A DNA stretch of 33,257 bases from Flavobacteriales bacterium (GCA_947448135.1 CANFLZ010000025.1:1-33257), one strand, 5' to 3'; shown: positions 1 to 9,284, counted from the first letter of the stretch. Numbers and translations: made by a program. The notes: generated from the letters alone by a model not told the origin.

Positions 1-678
1 CGAAAGCAAAGACTCAAATATCAAGCGACCATCGGTGTTGGTCAATTCAAAATCAGAAGCTCTTTCCGGATGTGGCATCATTCCGAAAACATTTTTCTGT
101 GCATTGCAAACACCAGCGATGTTGTTCAGAGCGCCATTGGGATTGCTTTCAGGAGTCACATTACCCGCCTCATCGCAATAACGGAAAAGCACTTGACCAT
201 TGTCCTCAATTTTTTTGATTTCGTCAGCACTTGCAAAAAAGTTCCCCTCGCCATGTGCAATAGGTACTTTGTAAGCAGTTGTCAGGGAAAGGTCTTGCGT
301 TAATATGTTGGTATTATTATCCGCCTTTAAATGGACATTTTTGCAAATGAACTTTCTAGATACATTGTGCAGCAATGCACCTGGAAGCAATTTGGCCTCA
401 GTTAGAATTTGAAAACCATTGCAAATACCCATCACATATCCACCTCGGTTGGCATGCGCAATTACCTCGTTCATGATCGGTGAAAAACGAGCAATAGCGC
501 CGCTGCGCAAATAATCACCGTAAGAAAATCCACCTGGAACCATGATGAAATCACAACCCAGTAAATCAGTATCCTTGTGCCAAAGTTTGGTGACATTTTG
601 TTGCAATACTTCGCCCAAAGTGTAGACCAAGTCTTCGTCACAATTGCTTCCTGGAAAAACGACAACACCAAATTTCAT
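1..678 (-). CDS. purQ: Phosphoribosylformylglycinamidine synthase, glutaminase subunit PurQ (3' end cut by window edge)
   Basis: This is the class I glutamine amidotransferase subunit of FGAM synthase in de novo purine synthesis; it makes ammonia from glutamine for the PurL subunit in the cytosol. The translation opens MKFGVVVFPGSNCDED. It holds the nucleophile motif GICNGFQIL (Cys86), the oxyanion region VPGGFSYGDYLRSGAIA, and near the C-terminus the His/Glu motif MMPHPERAS. The frame runs open through base 1, giving 226 codons, close to the usual 225-230 residues for stand-alone PurQ, so only the last few codons and the stop are missing. The ATG at 676-678 is chosen because the family begins directly with this beta strand. 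The next minus-strand gene upstream ends 47 bases away. Identity is firm; the end is unknown. Confidence 0.94.
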   Translation of the reverse strand, partial: MKFGVVVFPGSNCDEDLVYTLGEVLQQNVTKLWHKDTDLLGCDFIMVPGGFSYGDYLRSGAIARFSPIMNEVIAHANRGGYVMGICNGFQILTEAKLLPGALLHNVSRKFICKNVHLKADNNTNILTQDLSLTTAYKVPIAHGEGNFFASADEIKKIEDNGQVLFRYCDEAGNVTPESNPNGALNNIAGVCNAQKNVFGMMPHPERASDFELTNTDGRLIFESLLS

Positions 679-725
679 AAGATTGTTTTTGGCAAAAGTA
701 CAATTGATTCAATAAAAAATCGACT

Positions 726-1664
726 TCAAATCCAGTGGAAATAACTGGAAATGGAAAAAATCATCAAGATGTAAAAAATGAAAGGTGCAAGCAGGCTGGT
801 TCGGTAGTGTGTCCAATAGTGACCTACCAATAAAATCCATGGCAAGAAGGGGAGTAAAACAAAATTGGGATGAAAAAATACCGAAATGATGATGAAATAA
901 ATGGACGAGAGCAGTACCAAAATAAGAATCAAATTTTTACTGTGCTGGGTTTTGTTGGTTTGGCGATCATCTTTTTGCATCAATCCCCAAAGTCCCAATA
1001 GAACGGCCAGAGTCCAGACCCAAAATTGCCATTGATTCAAAAGGGAATTGCCTGAAGGCAAGGTTTGGTGCAACGAAAAATTCCATTGATCTACTAAATT
1101 GTATTGGAACAAAAAGGCCCAATAATAGGCGCTGGGCAAAACAAAGCCCACACAGAGTAGCCCGAACTCACGCAGAGAGAATGGACGAGATAAGTTGAAA
1201 GCCACAAGGAATACAATCGGATAAATAAAAGTGTGGATATCCAATAAAAAAGCAAGTCCTGATGAAAGTCCGGACAACAGTATTAAGTGGTGCGCGCGTT
1301 TCTGACGGAAAACTTTAAAAGCAAAAACGAAGGCCAGGATACAAGCTGATTGAGCCAACCAAAATTCCAATTGAGGAAAATGTACCAAAGCAATAGAGGC
1401 GAAAAAACTGTAGACCCAGCCCATCAAATAGGACGGTTGAGCAAACAATTCGTTGTCGTTGTAAATGGTGTTGATCATCATGGAATTGAAGACTATCAAT
1501 CCCCAAAAGACAAAAGGCCACGATTGATCCCAAGCGTGGTTGGGATTGATCAAATTCCATTGATAAGCGATTTCACCCCACCCACAAAAAATCATTGCCG
1601 CAGCTGTGATGGGATACAATCCAATCAAAAATCCTGAGTTTTGGGTAAGCGTTCTTAAAATCAC
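726..1664 (-). CDS. DUF6427-like integral membrane protein
   Basis: This 312-residue polytopic inner-membrane protein has about nine hydrophobic segments and short, mostly basic loops (for example around FRQKRAHH and LMQKDDRQTNK). I see no catalytic motif. Its length, topology, the N-terminus MILRTLTQNSGF, and its position beside a tiny one-helix protein near purD match the flavobacterial DUF6427 family, whose function is unknown as far as I know. The start is a GTG at 1662-1664. The next in-frame ATG lies 22 codons in, inside the first membrane segment, so GTG is preferred. It is transcribed away from the small plus-strand gene at 1734, and the two promoters would share only 69 bases. The family assignment rests on recalled context and topology rather than a search. 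Confidence 0.75.
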   Translation of the reverse strand: MILRTLTQNSGFLIGLYPITAAAMIFCGWGEIAYQWNLINPNHAWDQSWPFVFWGLIVFNSMMINTIYNDNELFAQPSYLMGWVYSFFASIALVHFPQLEFWLAQSACILAFVFAFKVFRQKRAHHLILLSGLSSGLAFLLDIHTFIYPIVFLVAFNLSRPFSLREFGLLCVGFVLPSAYYWAFLFQYNLVDQWNFSLHQTLPSGNSLLNQWQFWVWTLAVLLGLWGLMQKDDRQTNKTQHSKNLILILVLLSSIYFIIISVFFHPNFVLLPFLPWILLVGHYWTHYRTSLLAPFIFYILMIFSISSYFHWI

Positions 1665-1687
1665 ATTGCAAAAATGAGAACTATTCG

Positions 1688-1717
1688 TTTGTTTTTTATC
1701 AATGTTTCTTATTTTTG
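1688..1717 (+). promoter_or_regulatory. Bacteroidota-type promoter for the DUF6341-like gene
   Basis: A TTTG at 1688-1691 is followed after 18 bases by TATTTTTG at 1710-1717, a full match to TAnnTTTG. This leaves a leader of roughly 10 bases before the ATG at 1734. The spacing fits the known 17-23 base range for the primary sigma factor of this phylum. It is a sequence match only. Confidence 0.55.
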
Positions 1718-1733
1718 CTAAAAATCAATAGAG

Positions 1734-1922
1734 ATGAACTTACAATCGATTTTAGCTCCTATCGTGGATATTGCACAATGGTTATTCAAACACATTTTGG
1801 TTCCATCATTGTCACCTATGAACATCTTGTGTATCATCGGAGGATTTGTTGGATTGGGATTGTGGTTGAAAATGCAAAAAGATTTTACAGCCAAAGCCAA
1901 GAAAGACGGGACGATTGTTTAA
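1734..1922 (+). CDS. DUF6341-like small membrane protein
   Basis: This 62-residue protein starts with an amphipathic stretch (MNLQSILAPIVDIAQWLF), has one hydrophobic segment at about residues 27-45 (SPMNILCIIGGFVGLGLWL), and ends in a charged tail (KMQKDFTAKAKKDG). Size, single-helix layout and position next to the DUF6427-like gene and close to purD fit the flavobacterial DUF6341 family, of unknown function. The gene is well framed: a consensus promoter lies just upstream and a strong hairpin with a T run follows the stop, so it is probably a monocistronic transcript. A longer overlapping open frame starts upstream but has no such features. The conserved pairing with the DUF6427-like protein suggests that the two work together in the envelope; that is inference. 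Confidence 0.75.
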   Translation: MNLQSILAPIVDIAQWLFKHILVPSLSPMNILCIIGGFVGLGLWLKMQKDFTAKAKKDGTIV

Positions 1923-1968
1923 TCTCCTTTTGGGCGAAAGCCTTTGATACGCAAGCCTAGCTTGATTC

Positions 1969-2012
1969 ATCACGAATATTCCACTTTACTAGGTGATATT
2001 CGTGATTTTTTG
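1969..2012 (+). terminator. Rho-independent terminator after the DUF6341-like gene
   Basis: An 11-base stem (1969-1979, ATCACGAATAT) pairs perfectly with 1996-2006 (ATATTCGTGAT). The 16-base loop can extend the stem by a CAC/GTG step. Six T residues (2006-2011) follow at once. It ends the small gene and separates it from gmd, which starts 42 bases later. I found no clear TAnnTTTG promoter in the gap before gmd. Confidence 0.82.
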
Positions 2013-2053
2013 TTTTATAACGGGTTCATTGGATTGAATAAAATATAGCGAAC

Positions 2054-3205
2054 ATGAAAAAGGCATTGATCACAGGTATTACGGGGCAGGACGGCGCCTA
2101 CTTAGCGGAATTTTTGTTGGAGAAAGGGTATGAAGTTTGGGGAATGAAACGTCGCTCATCCATATTCAATACCGCTCGTATAGACGGATTGTTTGCCAAG
2201 GATAGACAAGAAGAAGATGCTCGTTTCCATTATTTCTACGGTGATTTAACGGATAGCAGTAACATCATTCGCTATATCCAAGAAATCCAGCCCGATGAAA
2301 TTTATAATCTTGCGGCCATGTCGCATGTCAAAGTTAGTTTTGATATGCCGGAGTATACCGGGAATGCAGATGGGTTGGGGATGTTGCGCATATTAGAGGC
2401 TGTCAAGATGCTGGGTCTAAAAGACAAAACACGAATTTATCAAGCCTCAACTTCTGAGTTGTACGGATTGGTGCAAGAGGTACCTCAAAGCGAACGAACT
2501 CCGTTTTATCCTCGTTCACCATACGCAGTAGCCAAGATGTATGCCTATTGGATTACGGTGAATTATCGAGAAGCTTATCAAATGCATGCCAGCAATGGAA
2601 TTCTTTTCAATCACGAATCGCCACTTCGCGGAGAGACATTTGTAACCCGAAAAATTACCAGAGCAGTTGCCAATATATCATTGGGATTGCAAAAAGTTTT
2701 ATCACTCGGAAACTTAGATGCTCAGCGAGATTGGGGTCATGCGAAGGATTATGTGGAGGCGATGTATTTGATATTGCAACAAGATCATGCAGACGATTAT
2801 GTCATCGCTACGGGCAAAACAACCAAGGTGCGCGATTTTGTATTAAAAGCCTTTTCGGAAGTGGGGATTCAATTGGAATTTACAGGGCAGGGTGTTGATG
2901 AAGTTGGACGAGTGGCACATTTGGATATGTCATTGTTTCAAAAGATATCCGGTAAGGATGAAGCGCCTTGTAAAACGGGGGACACACTGGTCATGATTGA
3001 CCCCTATTATTTCAGACCAACCGAAGTGGAATTGCTCATTGGTGATGCAACCAAGGCCAAGCAAGTATTGGGTTGGGAACCCAAAATATCTTTGGATAAC
3101 ATGATAGCTGAAATGGTACATTCAGATGTATTAAATGTCCGAAAGGATCTGGTGCTAAAGGATGTCGGATTTGACATCATTGGCAGAATGGAAGATATCG
3201 TGTAA
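2054..3205 (+). CDS. gmd: GDP-mannose 4,6-dehydratase
   Basis: The enzyme converts GDP-D-mannose to GDP-4-keto-6-deoxy-D-mannose, the branch point to GDP-L-fucose, GDP-D-rhamnose and GDP-perosamine, in the cytosol. The extended SDR fold is plain: the NADP-binding motif GITGQDG (residues 8-14), the catalytic STSELYG with Thr133 and Glu135, and YAVAK (Tyr157, Lys161) following YPRSP. The substrate-binding stretch [15 protein letters not shown] is also present. At 383 residues it is full length. It stands alone: no GDP-fucose synthase or GDP-keto-sugar reductase follows, and it is about 10 kb from the polysaccharide cluster. Its TAA (3203-3205) directly abuts the purD stop on the other strand with no base between. 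Its final product therefore depends on a partner outside this window. Confidence 0.97.
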   Translation: MKKALITGITGQDGAYLAEFLLEKGYEVWGMKRRSSIFNTARIDGLFAKDRQEEDARFHYFYGDLTDSSNIIRYIQEIQPDEIYNLAAMSHVKVSFDMPEYTGNADGLGMLRILEAVKMLGLKDKTRIYQASTSELYGLVQEVPQSERTPFYPRSPYAVAKMYAYWITVNYREAYQMHASNGILFNHESPLRGETFVTRKITRAVANISLGLQKVLSLGNLDAQRDWGHAKDYVEAMYLILQQDHADDYVIATGKTTKVRDFVLKAFSEVGIQLEFTGQGVDEVGRVAHLDMSLFQKISGKDEAPCKTGDTLVMIDPYYFRPTEVELLIGDATKAKQVLGWEPKISLDNMIAEMVHSDVLNVRKDLVLKDVGFDIIGRMEDIV

Positions 3206-4501
3206 TTATTTGGTGGTAAATTTCATCAAATCCTCACCAATATCTTTCCTGAAATACTTTCCACTGTATTTGATGCTATTGGCACTTTTCATACTTTGAA
3301 AAATGGCATCTTCCAATCGGAAAGCCAATGAGGTGATGGCCATCACTCGCCCACCATTGGTGACCAATTTTTGATCTTTACCACTGAGTTTTGTACCAGC
3401 GTGAAATACGAGGCTATCCTGAATTTCCTCCACTCCTTTGATTTCCTTTCCTTTCTCAAAATCTCCCGGATAACCTTCTGATACCATCATCACGCATGCG
3501 GCAGAGCGTTCATCCATGTGCATGTCGTATTCTCCTAATGTTTCCGTTGCGACACCTTCGAATAGGTTGAGCAAGTCTGATTTCATTCGCGGTAAGATGG
3601 CTTCTGTTTCAGGGTCGCCCAATCGGCAGTTGTATTCTATGACATAAGGCTCATTGCCCACTTTCATGATACCGAAGAAAATAAACCCTTTGTATTTCAA
3701 TTTGTCGGCATGCAGTCCCTTCATGGTGGGAATGATGACCTGTGTTTCGATTTTATCTAAAAATTCAGGAGTGCAAAACGGAACAGGTGAAATGGCACCC
3801 ATACCTCCTGTGTTCAGCCCTGTATCGCCCTCTCCGATTCTCTTATAATCTTTGGCTTCTGGTAAGATCTTGTACGATTGTCCATCGGTGATGATGAATG
3901 CAGAACATTCTATCCCTTTTAAAAACTCTTCAATGACAACTGTTTTTCCGGCATCTCCAAAAGCTTTTCCGTTGAGCATGGCTTTGACTTCTTCTTTGGC
4001 TTTTTTGGGATCGTCAAGAATGAGAACTCCTTTGCCGCTGGCCAAACCGTCCGCTTTTAAAACAATGGTTTTTTTAAGGGTATCAATAAAGGCTTGCGCT
4101 TCTTTGATTTGATCACTTCCAAATGAAGCGTATTTGGCGGTTGGAATGCCATGACGGATCATGAATTCTTTGGCAAACTTTTTACTTCCTTCTAATTGAG
4201 CGCATGTTTTATTAGGTCCAATGATGGCTACATTTTGAAGTTGTTTGTCCTGTTCAAAAAAGTCGACGATACCTTCCACCAAAGGAGTTTCAGGTCCAAC
4301 AACAACCATGTTGATGTTTTTTTCGAGCACGAATTTTTTGACGGCCTTGAAATCCAAATTGTCAATGTTGACATTTTCGCCGAAACGCGCTGTACCTCCA
4401 TTGCCAGGGGCAATGAATAAGCTTCTCAATAAAGAGCTTTGTGAAATTTTCCAACAAATGGCGTTTTCTCTTCCGCCGGATCCCAATACCAATACGTTCA
4501 T
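3206..4501 (-). CDS. purD: Phosphoribosylamine-glycine ligase (GARS)
   Basis: This ATP-grasp ligase joins glycine to 5-phosphoribosylamine in the second step of de novo purine synthesis. The N-terminal nucleotide-fold motif is LGSGGRENAICW (residues 6-17); most homologues have GREHAL, so Asn13 replaces the usual His. The ATP-grasp core follows: VVGPETPLVEGIVDF, KADGLASGKGV, the glycine-rich GEGDTGLNTGGMGA, and the metal-binding EYNCRLGDPETE. The C-terminal domain ends GRVMAITSLA. At 431 residues it has the family length. The ATG start sits directly before the first beta strand. It is 80 bases downstream of polA in the same direction, and its stop touches that of gmd. It is near purQ but not contiguous with it. 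Confidence 0.97.
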   Translation of the reverse strand: MNVLVLGSGGRENAICWKISQSSLLRSLFIAPGNGGTARFGENVNIDNLDFKAVKKFVLEKNINMVVVGPETPLVEGIVDFFEQDKQLQNVAIIGPNKTCAQLEGSKKFAKEFMIRHGIPTAKYASFGSDQIKEAQAFIDTLKKTIVLKADGLASGKGVLILDDPKKAKEEVKAMLNGKAFGDAGKTVVIEEFLKGIECSAFIITDGQSYKILPEAKDYKRIGEGDTGLNTGGMGAISPVPFCTPEFLDKIETQVIIPTMKGLHADKLKYKGFIFFGIMKVGNEPYVIEYNCRLGDPETEAILPRMKSDLLNLFEGVATETLGEYDMHMDERSAACVMMVSEGYPGDFEKGKEIKGVEEIQDSLVFHAGTKLSGKDQKLVTNGGRVMAITSLAFRLEDAIFQSMKSANSIKYSGKYFRKDIGEDLMKFTTK

Positions 4502-4581
4502 AATACTTTACTCTATCAAGCAAAGTAAAGAGAGTAAGTGGAAATAGAAAAAACGATTTACCAACAATTTGTTGAATTGCC

Positions 4582-7350
4582 TTAGTGGGCTACCAACCAA
4601 TTGTCGCCAAGACCATATTCTGCTACCAGCGGTACATTCAATTGCACTGCGTTTTGCATGCAGTCTTGTACAATCGAAACCACTTTTTCTTGTTCGTCTT
4701 TGCGCACATCAAATACCAATTCGTCATGTACTTGAAGAATCATTTTGGATTGAATTCCTTCTTTCTGAAACGCTTGGTAGATATGAATCATAGCCACTTT
4801 GATGATGTCAGCAGCTGAACCTTGAATGGGTGCATTGATGGCATTTCGTTCTGCAAAACCGCGTACGATGGCATTGCGACTATTGATATCGGCAAGATGT
4901 CTTTTTCGATGTAAAATGGTTTCAACAAATCCCTTCTCTTTGGCCAATTCAATTTGGTCTGCTTGGAAATTTTTTAGTGTTGAAAATTGTTTGAAATAGG
5001 AGTCGATAATTTCTTTGGCTTCGGTTCTGCTGATTCCCAAATTTTGCGCAAGTCCAAAGGCTCCTTGTCCGTATATGATTCCGAAGTTGACTGCTTTGGC
5101 CTTGCTTCTCATTTCTTTGGTTACTTCTTCCAAAGGCACATTGAAAACCTTGGCCGCTGTGGCTTGGTGAATGTCTTTTCCAGAAACAAATGCTTCACAC
5201 ATATTCTTGTCTTCGCTCAAACTGGCGATTACCCTCAATTCAATTTGCGAGTAATCCGCAGAAAGAATGGTGTGGTTTTCATTTCGAGGTACAAATGCTT
5301 TGCGAATTTCTCTACCTCTGATGGTTCTGATCGGAATATTTTGGATGTTGGGATTGTTAGAACTCAATCTTCCTGTAGCCGCCACAGTTTGCATAAATGA
5401 AGTATGCAAGCGATGTGTTTTGGGATGAACCAAACTAGGAATGGCATCGACGTAGGTTGATTTTAATTTGCGCAATTCGCGGTAATCCAAAATCAGATTT
5501 ACAATGGGATGGGCATGCGCATATTTAGAAAGGACGTCTTCTGAGGTACTGTATTGGCCTGTTTTTGTCTTCTTGATTTCATCCGTTATTTTTAGTTTCT
5601 CGAACAAAATGGGACCCAATTGCTTGGGCGAATCCAAATTAAAAGTTTCGCCCGCAATTTCAAAAATCTGCTGCTCGAGTTGAGTCAAATCATGCGCTAA
5701 TACGGCACTATAATCTTGGAGAAAAGGAACTGCGATATTTACTCCTTCCCATTCCATATCAGCGAGAATAGGAATCAATGGAATCTCAACGTCGTTGAAC
5801 AAAGAAAGAAGTCCTTGCTCTTCTAATTGCGGATAGGTTTTTTCAAATAATTGAAAAGTGATATCGGCATCTTCACAAGCGTAGTCTTTGATTTCTTCTG
5901 CACTGAGATCGGCCATGCTGCCTTGATTCTTTCCTTTCTTTCCAATCAGTTCAGTGATGCTAATAGGCGTGTAGTGCAAAAGATTTTGAGCCACGTCGTC
6001 CATGCCATGTTTGCTGTCAGGATGAAGCAAATAGTGGGCAATCATGGTGTCGTATAATTTGTTTTGAATTACAACACCGTAGCTACGCATGAATTTCCAG
6101 TCAAATTTGATATTGTGACCAATCAATGTTTTGCTGGGGTCATTAAAAATCGGCAGGAAATGACTGAGCCATTGCAGGCAAGTCTCTCTATTTTCAGGCA
6201 AATGCACATAATATGCTTGATTGGCTTTGATCGCAAAGGATAGGCCTACCAACCGACTTTCAAATACGTCCAAGTCTGATGTTTCTGTGTCGAAACAATA
6301 ATGGGAATGTTGGGATAGAATGTTCTCTAAATCGATACACCCTTCTTCTGAATCGATCAGATGGTATTCGTGTTCGACATCTAAAATTGTTTTGTATTCC
6401 GTTACTACTGTTTCTTCCAAACTTTCGACGGCAAACAATTCCCCTTGAACGGGCTCTGATGGCTCTTCTCCGAGGATTCTTTTGCTCAAAGTTTTAAATT
6501 CCAGTTCGTCAAAAATGGTTTTCAATTTTTCTTTGTCCCATTCTTTTAGTTTAAGATCTTCTTCATCAAAGGGAACCGGAGCGTCGAGTAGGATAGTGGC
6601 TAATTTTTTGGAGAGAATTGCCTGGTCTTTAAAATTTTCTACGTTCTCTTTTAATTTGCCTTTGAGTTGGTGGGTGTTTTCGAGTAAACCTTCCAGCGAT
6701 CCAAATTCTTTGCAAAGTTTTTGAGCGGTCTTTTCACCAACACCTGGAATTCCTGGAATGTTGTCTACCGCGTCTCCCATCATTCCCAGAATGTCGATCA
6801 CTTGATCGATTCTTTCGATATTGAATTTTTGAAGTACTTCTGGAATGCCTAAAATTTCTGCGGGACCACCTTGGTAACCTGGTTTGTAGACGAAAATATT
6901 TTCAGAAACCAATTGACCATAATCTTTGTCACTGGTCATCATGTAGGTTTGAAAGCCTTCTTTTTCTGCGATTTTGGCCAAAGTTCCAACGACATCATCT
7001 GCCTCATATCCCTCTTTCATCAAAATGGGAATTCCAAATCCGCGAATGATATCCATGATAAACGGTACACTGAGTTTGATGTCTTCAGGGGTCTCTTCGC
7101 GATTGGCTTTGTACGCTTCGTAATCAATCTCACGAAGAGTCTGCGCGGGGGCATCGAATACAACAGCCAAATGGGAAGGCTGTTCATTTTTCATGATGTC
7201 CAACAACACATTGGTCATCCCAAACATCGCGGAGGTATTTAATCCTTTGGAGTTGATTCTGGGATTGCGAATGAAAGCGTAATAGGCTCTGAATATGAGG
7301 GCGTATGCGTCGAGCAAGAACAACTTGCGTGGATGTGGTTTCGAAATCAT
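4582..7350 (-). CDS. polA: DNA polymerase I
   Basis: A full-length 922-residue polymerase for Okazaki-fragment maturation and repair gap filling. Three parts are seen in order. The 5'-nuclease domain (about 1-290) has FDAPAQTLREIDYEAYKANR, EADDVVG and GDAVDNIPGIPGVGEKTA. The 3'-5' exonuclease (about 340-530) keeps all acidic motifs: FDTETSD (Asp354, Glu356), LIGHNIKFDWKF and YACEDAD, so proofreading should be active, unlike in Taq-type enzymes. The polymerase domain has motif A SADYSQIELR (Asp699), motif B RSKAKAVNFGIIYGQG and motif C QVHDELVFD (Asp876). The ATG at 7348-7350 is chosen over later sites because the family N-terminus (KLFLLDAYALIFRAYYAF) follows directly. Nine bases upstream of it lies a strong hairpin (7360-7385). 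Confidence 0.98.
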   Translation of the reverse strand: MISKPHPRKLFLLDAYALIFRAYYAFIRNPRINSKGLNTSAMFGMTNVLLDIMKNEQPSHLAVVFDAPAQTLREIDYEAYKANREETPEDIKLSVPFIMDIIRGFGIPILMKEGYEADDVVGTLAKIAEKEGFQTYMMTSDKDYGQLVSENIFVYKPGYQGGPAEILGIPEVLQKFNIERIDQVIDILGMMGDAVDNIPGIPGVGEKTAQKLCKEFGSLEGLLENTHQLKGKLKENVENFKDQAILSKKLATILLDAPVPFDEEDLKLKEWDKEKLKTIFDELEFKTLSKRILGEEPSEPVQGELFAVESLEETVVTEYKTILDVEHEYHLIDSEEGCIDLENILSQHSHYCFDTETSDLDVFESRLVGLSFAIKANQAYYVHLPENRETCLQWLSHFLPIFNDPSKTLIGHNIKFDWKFMRSYGVVIQNKLYDTMIAHYLLHPDSKHGMDDVAQNLLHYTPISITELIGKKGKNQGSMADLSAEEIKDYACEDADITFQLFEKTYPQLEEQGLLSLFNDVEIPLIPILADMEWEGVNIAVPFLQDYSAVLAHDLTQLEQQIFEIAGETFNLDSPKQLGPILFEKLKITDEIKKTKTGQYSTSEDVLSKYAHAHPIVNLILDYRELRKLKSTYVDAIPSLVHPKTHRLHTSFMQTVAATGRLSSNNPNIQNIPIRTIRGREIRKAFVPRNENHTILSADYSQIELRVIASLSEDKNMCEAFVSGKDIHQATAAKVFNVPLEEVTKEMRSKAKAVNFGIIYGQGAFGLAQNLGISRTEAKEIIDSYFKQFSTLKNFQADQIELAKEKGFVETILHRKRHLADINSRNAIVRGFAERNAINAPIQGSAADIIKVAMIHIYQAFQKEGIQSKMILQVHDELVFDVRKDEQEKVVSIVQDCMQNAVQLNVPLVAEYGLGDNWLVAH

Positions 7351-7359
7351 TGAACAAAG

Positions 7360-7385
7360 ATAAGCCCTCGTTTCCGAAGGCTTAT
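7360..7385 (-). terminator. Strong hairpin between lepA and polA; terminator or polA leader structure
   Basis: On the minus strand, ATAAGCCTTCG (7385-7375) pairs over 11 bases with CGAGGGCTTAT (7370-7360) with one G-U pair, closed by a GAAA tetraloop. It begins 26 bases after the lepA stop and ends nine bases before the polA start codon. The following bases (CTTTGTTC) are only moderately T-rich, so termination may be partial. The sequence TATCTTTG (7362-7355), which fits the TAnnTTTG promoter core, overlaps the hairpin foot, but I see no TTG at the right spacing upstream. It could act as a lepA terminator, an attenuator, or a structure limiting polA translation. Confidence 0.55.
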
Positions 7386-7411
7386 TAGGTTCAAATAAGA
7401 AGTTGTGAGAA

Positions 7412-9202
7412 TTATGAATTCAATTTCAACACGGCCAAAAATGCTTCTTGCGGAACTTCAACAGAGCCTACTTGACGCATTCTCTTTTTCCCTTCTTTTT
7501 GTTTCTCTAAAAGTTTACGTTTACGAGAAATATCACCACCATAACATTTGGCAGTAACGTCTTTTCTCAAAGCCTTGATTGTTTCACGAGCGATGATTTT
7601 GGCTCCAATTGCGGCTTGTAGCGCAATTTCAAATTGTTGTCTTGGGATCAACTCACGCAATTTGATACAGATTTTTTTGCCCAAATCAAATGCATGGTCT
7701 CTATGAATCAAGGCGCTCAAGGCATCCACTTGATCTCCGTTTAACAAGATATCCATTTTCACCAAATCAGATTGTTGCATTCCGATGGGGAAGTAATCAA
7801 AAGAAGCGTAACCCTTTGAGATGGTTTTTAGGCGATCATAGAAGTCGAAAACAATTTCTGCCAACGGCATTTCAAAAGTTAGTTCGATACGATCGGAAGT
7901 CAAGTAAACTTGATTGGTAAGCATACCCCGCTTTTCGATACACAATGTCATAACAGACCCAATATATTCTGATTTTGTGATGACTTGCGCTTTGATGTAT
8001 GGCTCTTCTACGTATTCTAATTTGTTCGGATCGGGTAATTCAGAAGGGTTGTGGATTTCATGATTGGTTCCGTCCTTCATGTAGGCGATGTAACTAACGT
8101 TGGGAACAGTAGTAATCACAGTCATATTGAACTCACGTTCCAATCTTTCCTGGATAATTTCCATGTGCAACATTCCCAAGAAGCCGCAACGGAAACCAAA
8201 TCCCAATGCTGCAGAGCTTTCGGGCTCGAATACCAAAGAAGCATCGTTCAATTGCAATTTTTCCATGCTGGCGCGAAGCTCTTCATATTCATCGGTATCA
8301 ACAGGATAAACACCTGCGAATACCATGGGTTTTACATCTTCAAAACCTTTGACGGCATCGGTGCAAGGATTGGCTACTGTAGTGATGGTATCTCCAACTT
8401 TTACTTCTGAGGCGGTTTTAATTCCGGAAATAATATAACCAACATCACCCGCTTTTACTTCAGTGCGCGGCATTAAATCCAAACCCAGTACGCCAATTTC
8501 GTCCGCGATGTATTCCTTGCCATTACTCAAGAATTTTACTTTGTCTCCTTTTTTCAAGGTTCCATTTAGGATTCTATAATAGGCGATAATTCCTCGAAAG
8601 GAGTTAAACACAGAGTCAAATATCATGGCCTGTAATGGAGCGGCAACATCACCTTTAGGAGAAGGAATTCTATCGCAGATGGCCTCTAAAATCAAGTCAA
8701 CACCTTGACCTGTTTTTCCACTGGCAATCAAAATTTCATCACGCTCACAGCCCAATAATTCCACCACTTGGTCTTTCACCAATTCTGGTTCAGCATTGGG
8801 CAAGTCGATTTTATTGAGGATGGGAATAATCGTTAAGTCATGCTCCATGGCCAAGTATAGGTTGGAGATGGTTTGCGCTTGAATCCCTTGCGTACAGTCC
8901 ACGATTAATAAAGCGCCTTCACATGAGGCAATGGACCGAGATACTTCGTAGCTAAAGTCGACGTGGCCGGGTGTATCAATCAAATTGAGGACATAGTTTT
9001 TTCCTTTGTGCTCATGTTTCATTTGAATCGCATGGGCTTTGATGGTGATTCCTTTTTCACGCTCAAGGTCCATGTCATCAAGTGTTTGGGCCACTAATTT
9101 TCGATCATCAATGGTTTTGGTAACTTGAAGCAGGCGATCTGCCAAGGTACTTTTTCCGTGGTCGATGTGTGCAATGATGCAAAAATTTCTAATGTGATCC
9201 AT
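7412..9202 (-). CDS. lepA: Elongation factor 4 (LepA), ribosomal back-translocase GTPase
   Basis: This translational GTPase binds stalled or mis-translocated ribosomes. The G1 motif AHIDHGKST spans residues 11-19, the switch and G3 motif DTPGHVDF starts at 76, and NKID at 130-133 is G4. The signature C-terminal half follows: the EF-G-like domains ([23 protein letters not shown]) and the LepA-specific C-terminal domain ([21 protein letters not shown] ending before [15 protein letters not shown]). The length of 596 residues is typical. The start [18 protein letters not shown] is the standard LepA N-terminus. It diverges from the metalloprotease gene at 9304, with 101 bases between them. Confidence 0.98.
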   Translation of the reverse strand: MDHIRNFCIIAHIDHGKSTLADRLLQVTKTIDDRKLVAQTLDDMDLEREKGITIKAHAIQMKHEHKGKNYVLNLIDTPGHVDFSYEVSRSIASCEGALLIVDCTQGIQAQTISNLYLAMEHDLTIIPILNKIDLPNAEPELVKDQVVELLGCERDEILIASGKTGQGVDLILEAICDRIPSPKGDVAAPLQAMIFDSVFNSFRGIIAYYRILNGTLKKGDKVKFLSNGKEYIADEIGVLGLDLMPRTEVKAGDVGYIISGIKTASEVKVGDTITTVANPCTDAVKGFEDVKPMVFAGVYPVDTDEYEELRASMEKLQLNDASLVFEPESSAALGFGFRCGFLGMLHMEIIQERLEREFNMTVITTVPNVSYIAYMKDGTNHEIHNPSELPDPNKLEYVEEPYIKAQVITKSEYIGSVMTLCIEKRGMLTNQVYLTSDRIELTFEMPLAEIVFDFYDRLKTISKGYASFDYFPIGMQQSDLVKMDILLNGDQVDALSALIHRDHAFDLGKKICIKLRELIPRQQFEIALQAAIGAKIIARETIKALRKDVTAKCYGGDISRKRKLLEKQKEGKKRMRQVGSVEVPQEAFLAVLKLNS

Positions 9203-9255
9203 AGTTCATTCTGTGAGGTTGGCGAATTTACAACCCTTTTAACCAAAAAAATGGC

Positions 9256-9284
9256 TTGTGATGCCCATATTTCAGATATTTTTG
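9256..9284 (+). promoter_or_regulatory. Bacteroidota-type promoter for the M43 protease gene
   Basis: TTG at 9256-9258 is separated by 18 bases from TATTTTTG at 9277-9284, a full match to TAnnTTTG. The expected transcript would start about 12-15 bases before the ATG at 9304. The arrangement closely matches the promoter proposed at 1688-1717, which makes a chance match less likely. Confidence 0.6.

Noticed and set aside
4562-4574. Palindrome CAACAA-T-TTGTTG downstream of polA as an operator or terminator
   Set aside because: The one-base centre cannot form a good hairpin, the T run on the minus strand is eight bases away, and no regulator is known to fit.
6871-7242. A 123-codon open frame on the plus strand opposite polA
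   Set aside because: It is antisense to the conserved 5'-nuclease domain, has no family features and no promoter, and reflects the codon bias of polA.
9223-9230. TAAATTCG on the minus strand as the lepA promoter core
   Set aside because: It misses one consensus base, and the nearest TTTG is only 13 bases upstream, too close for this promoter class.
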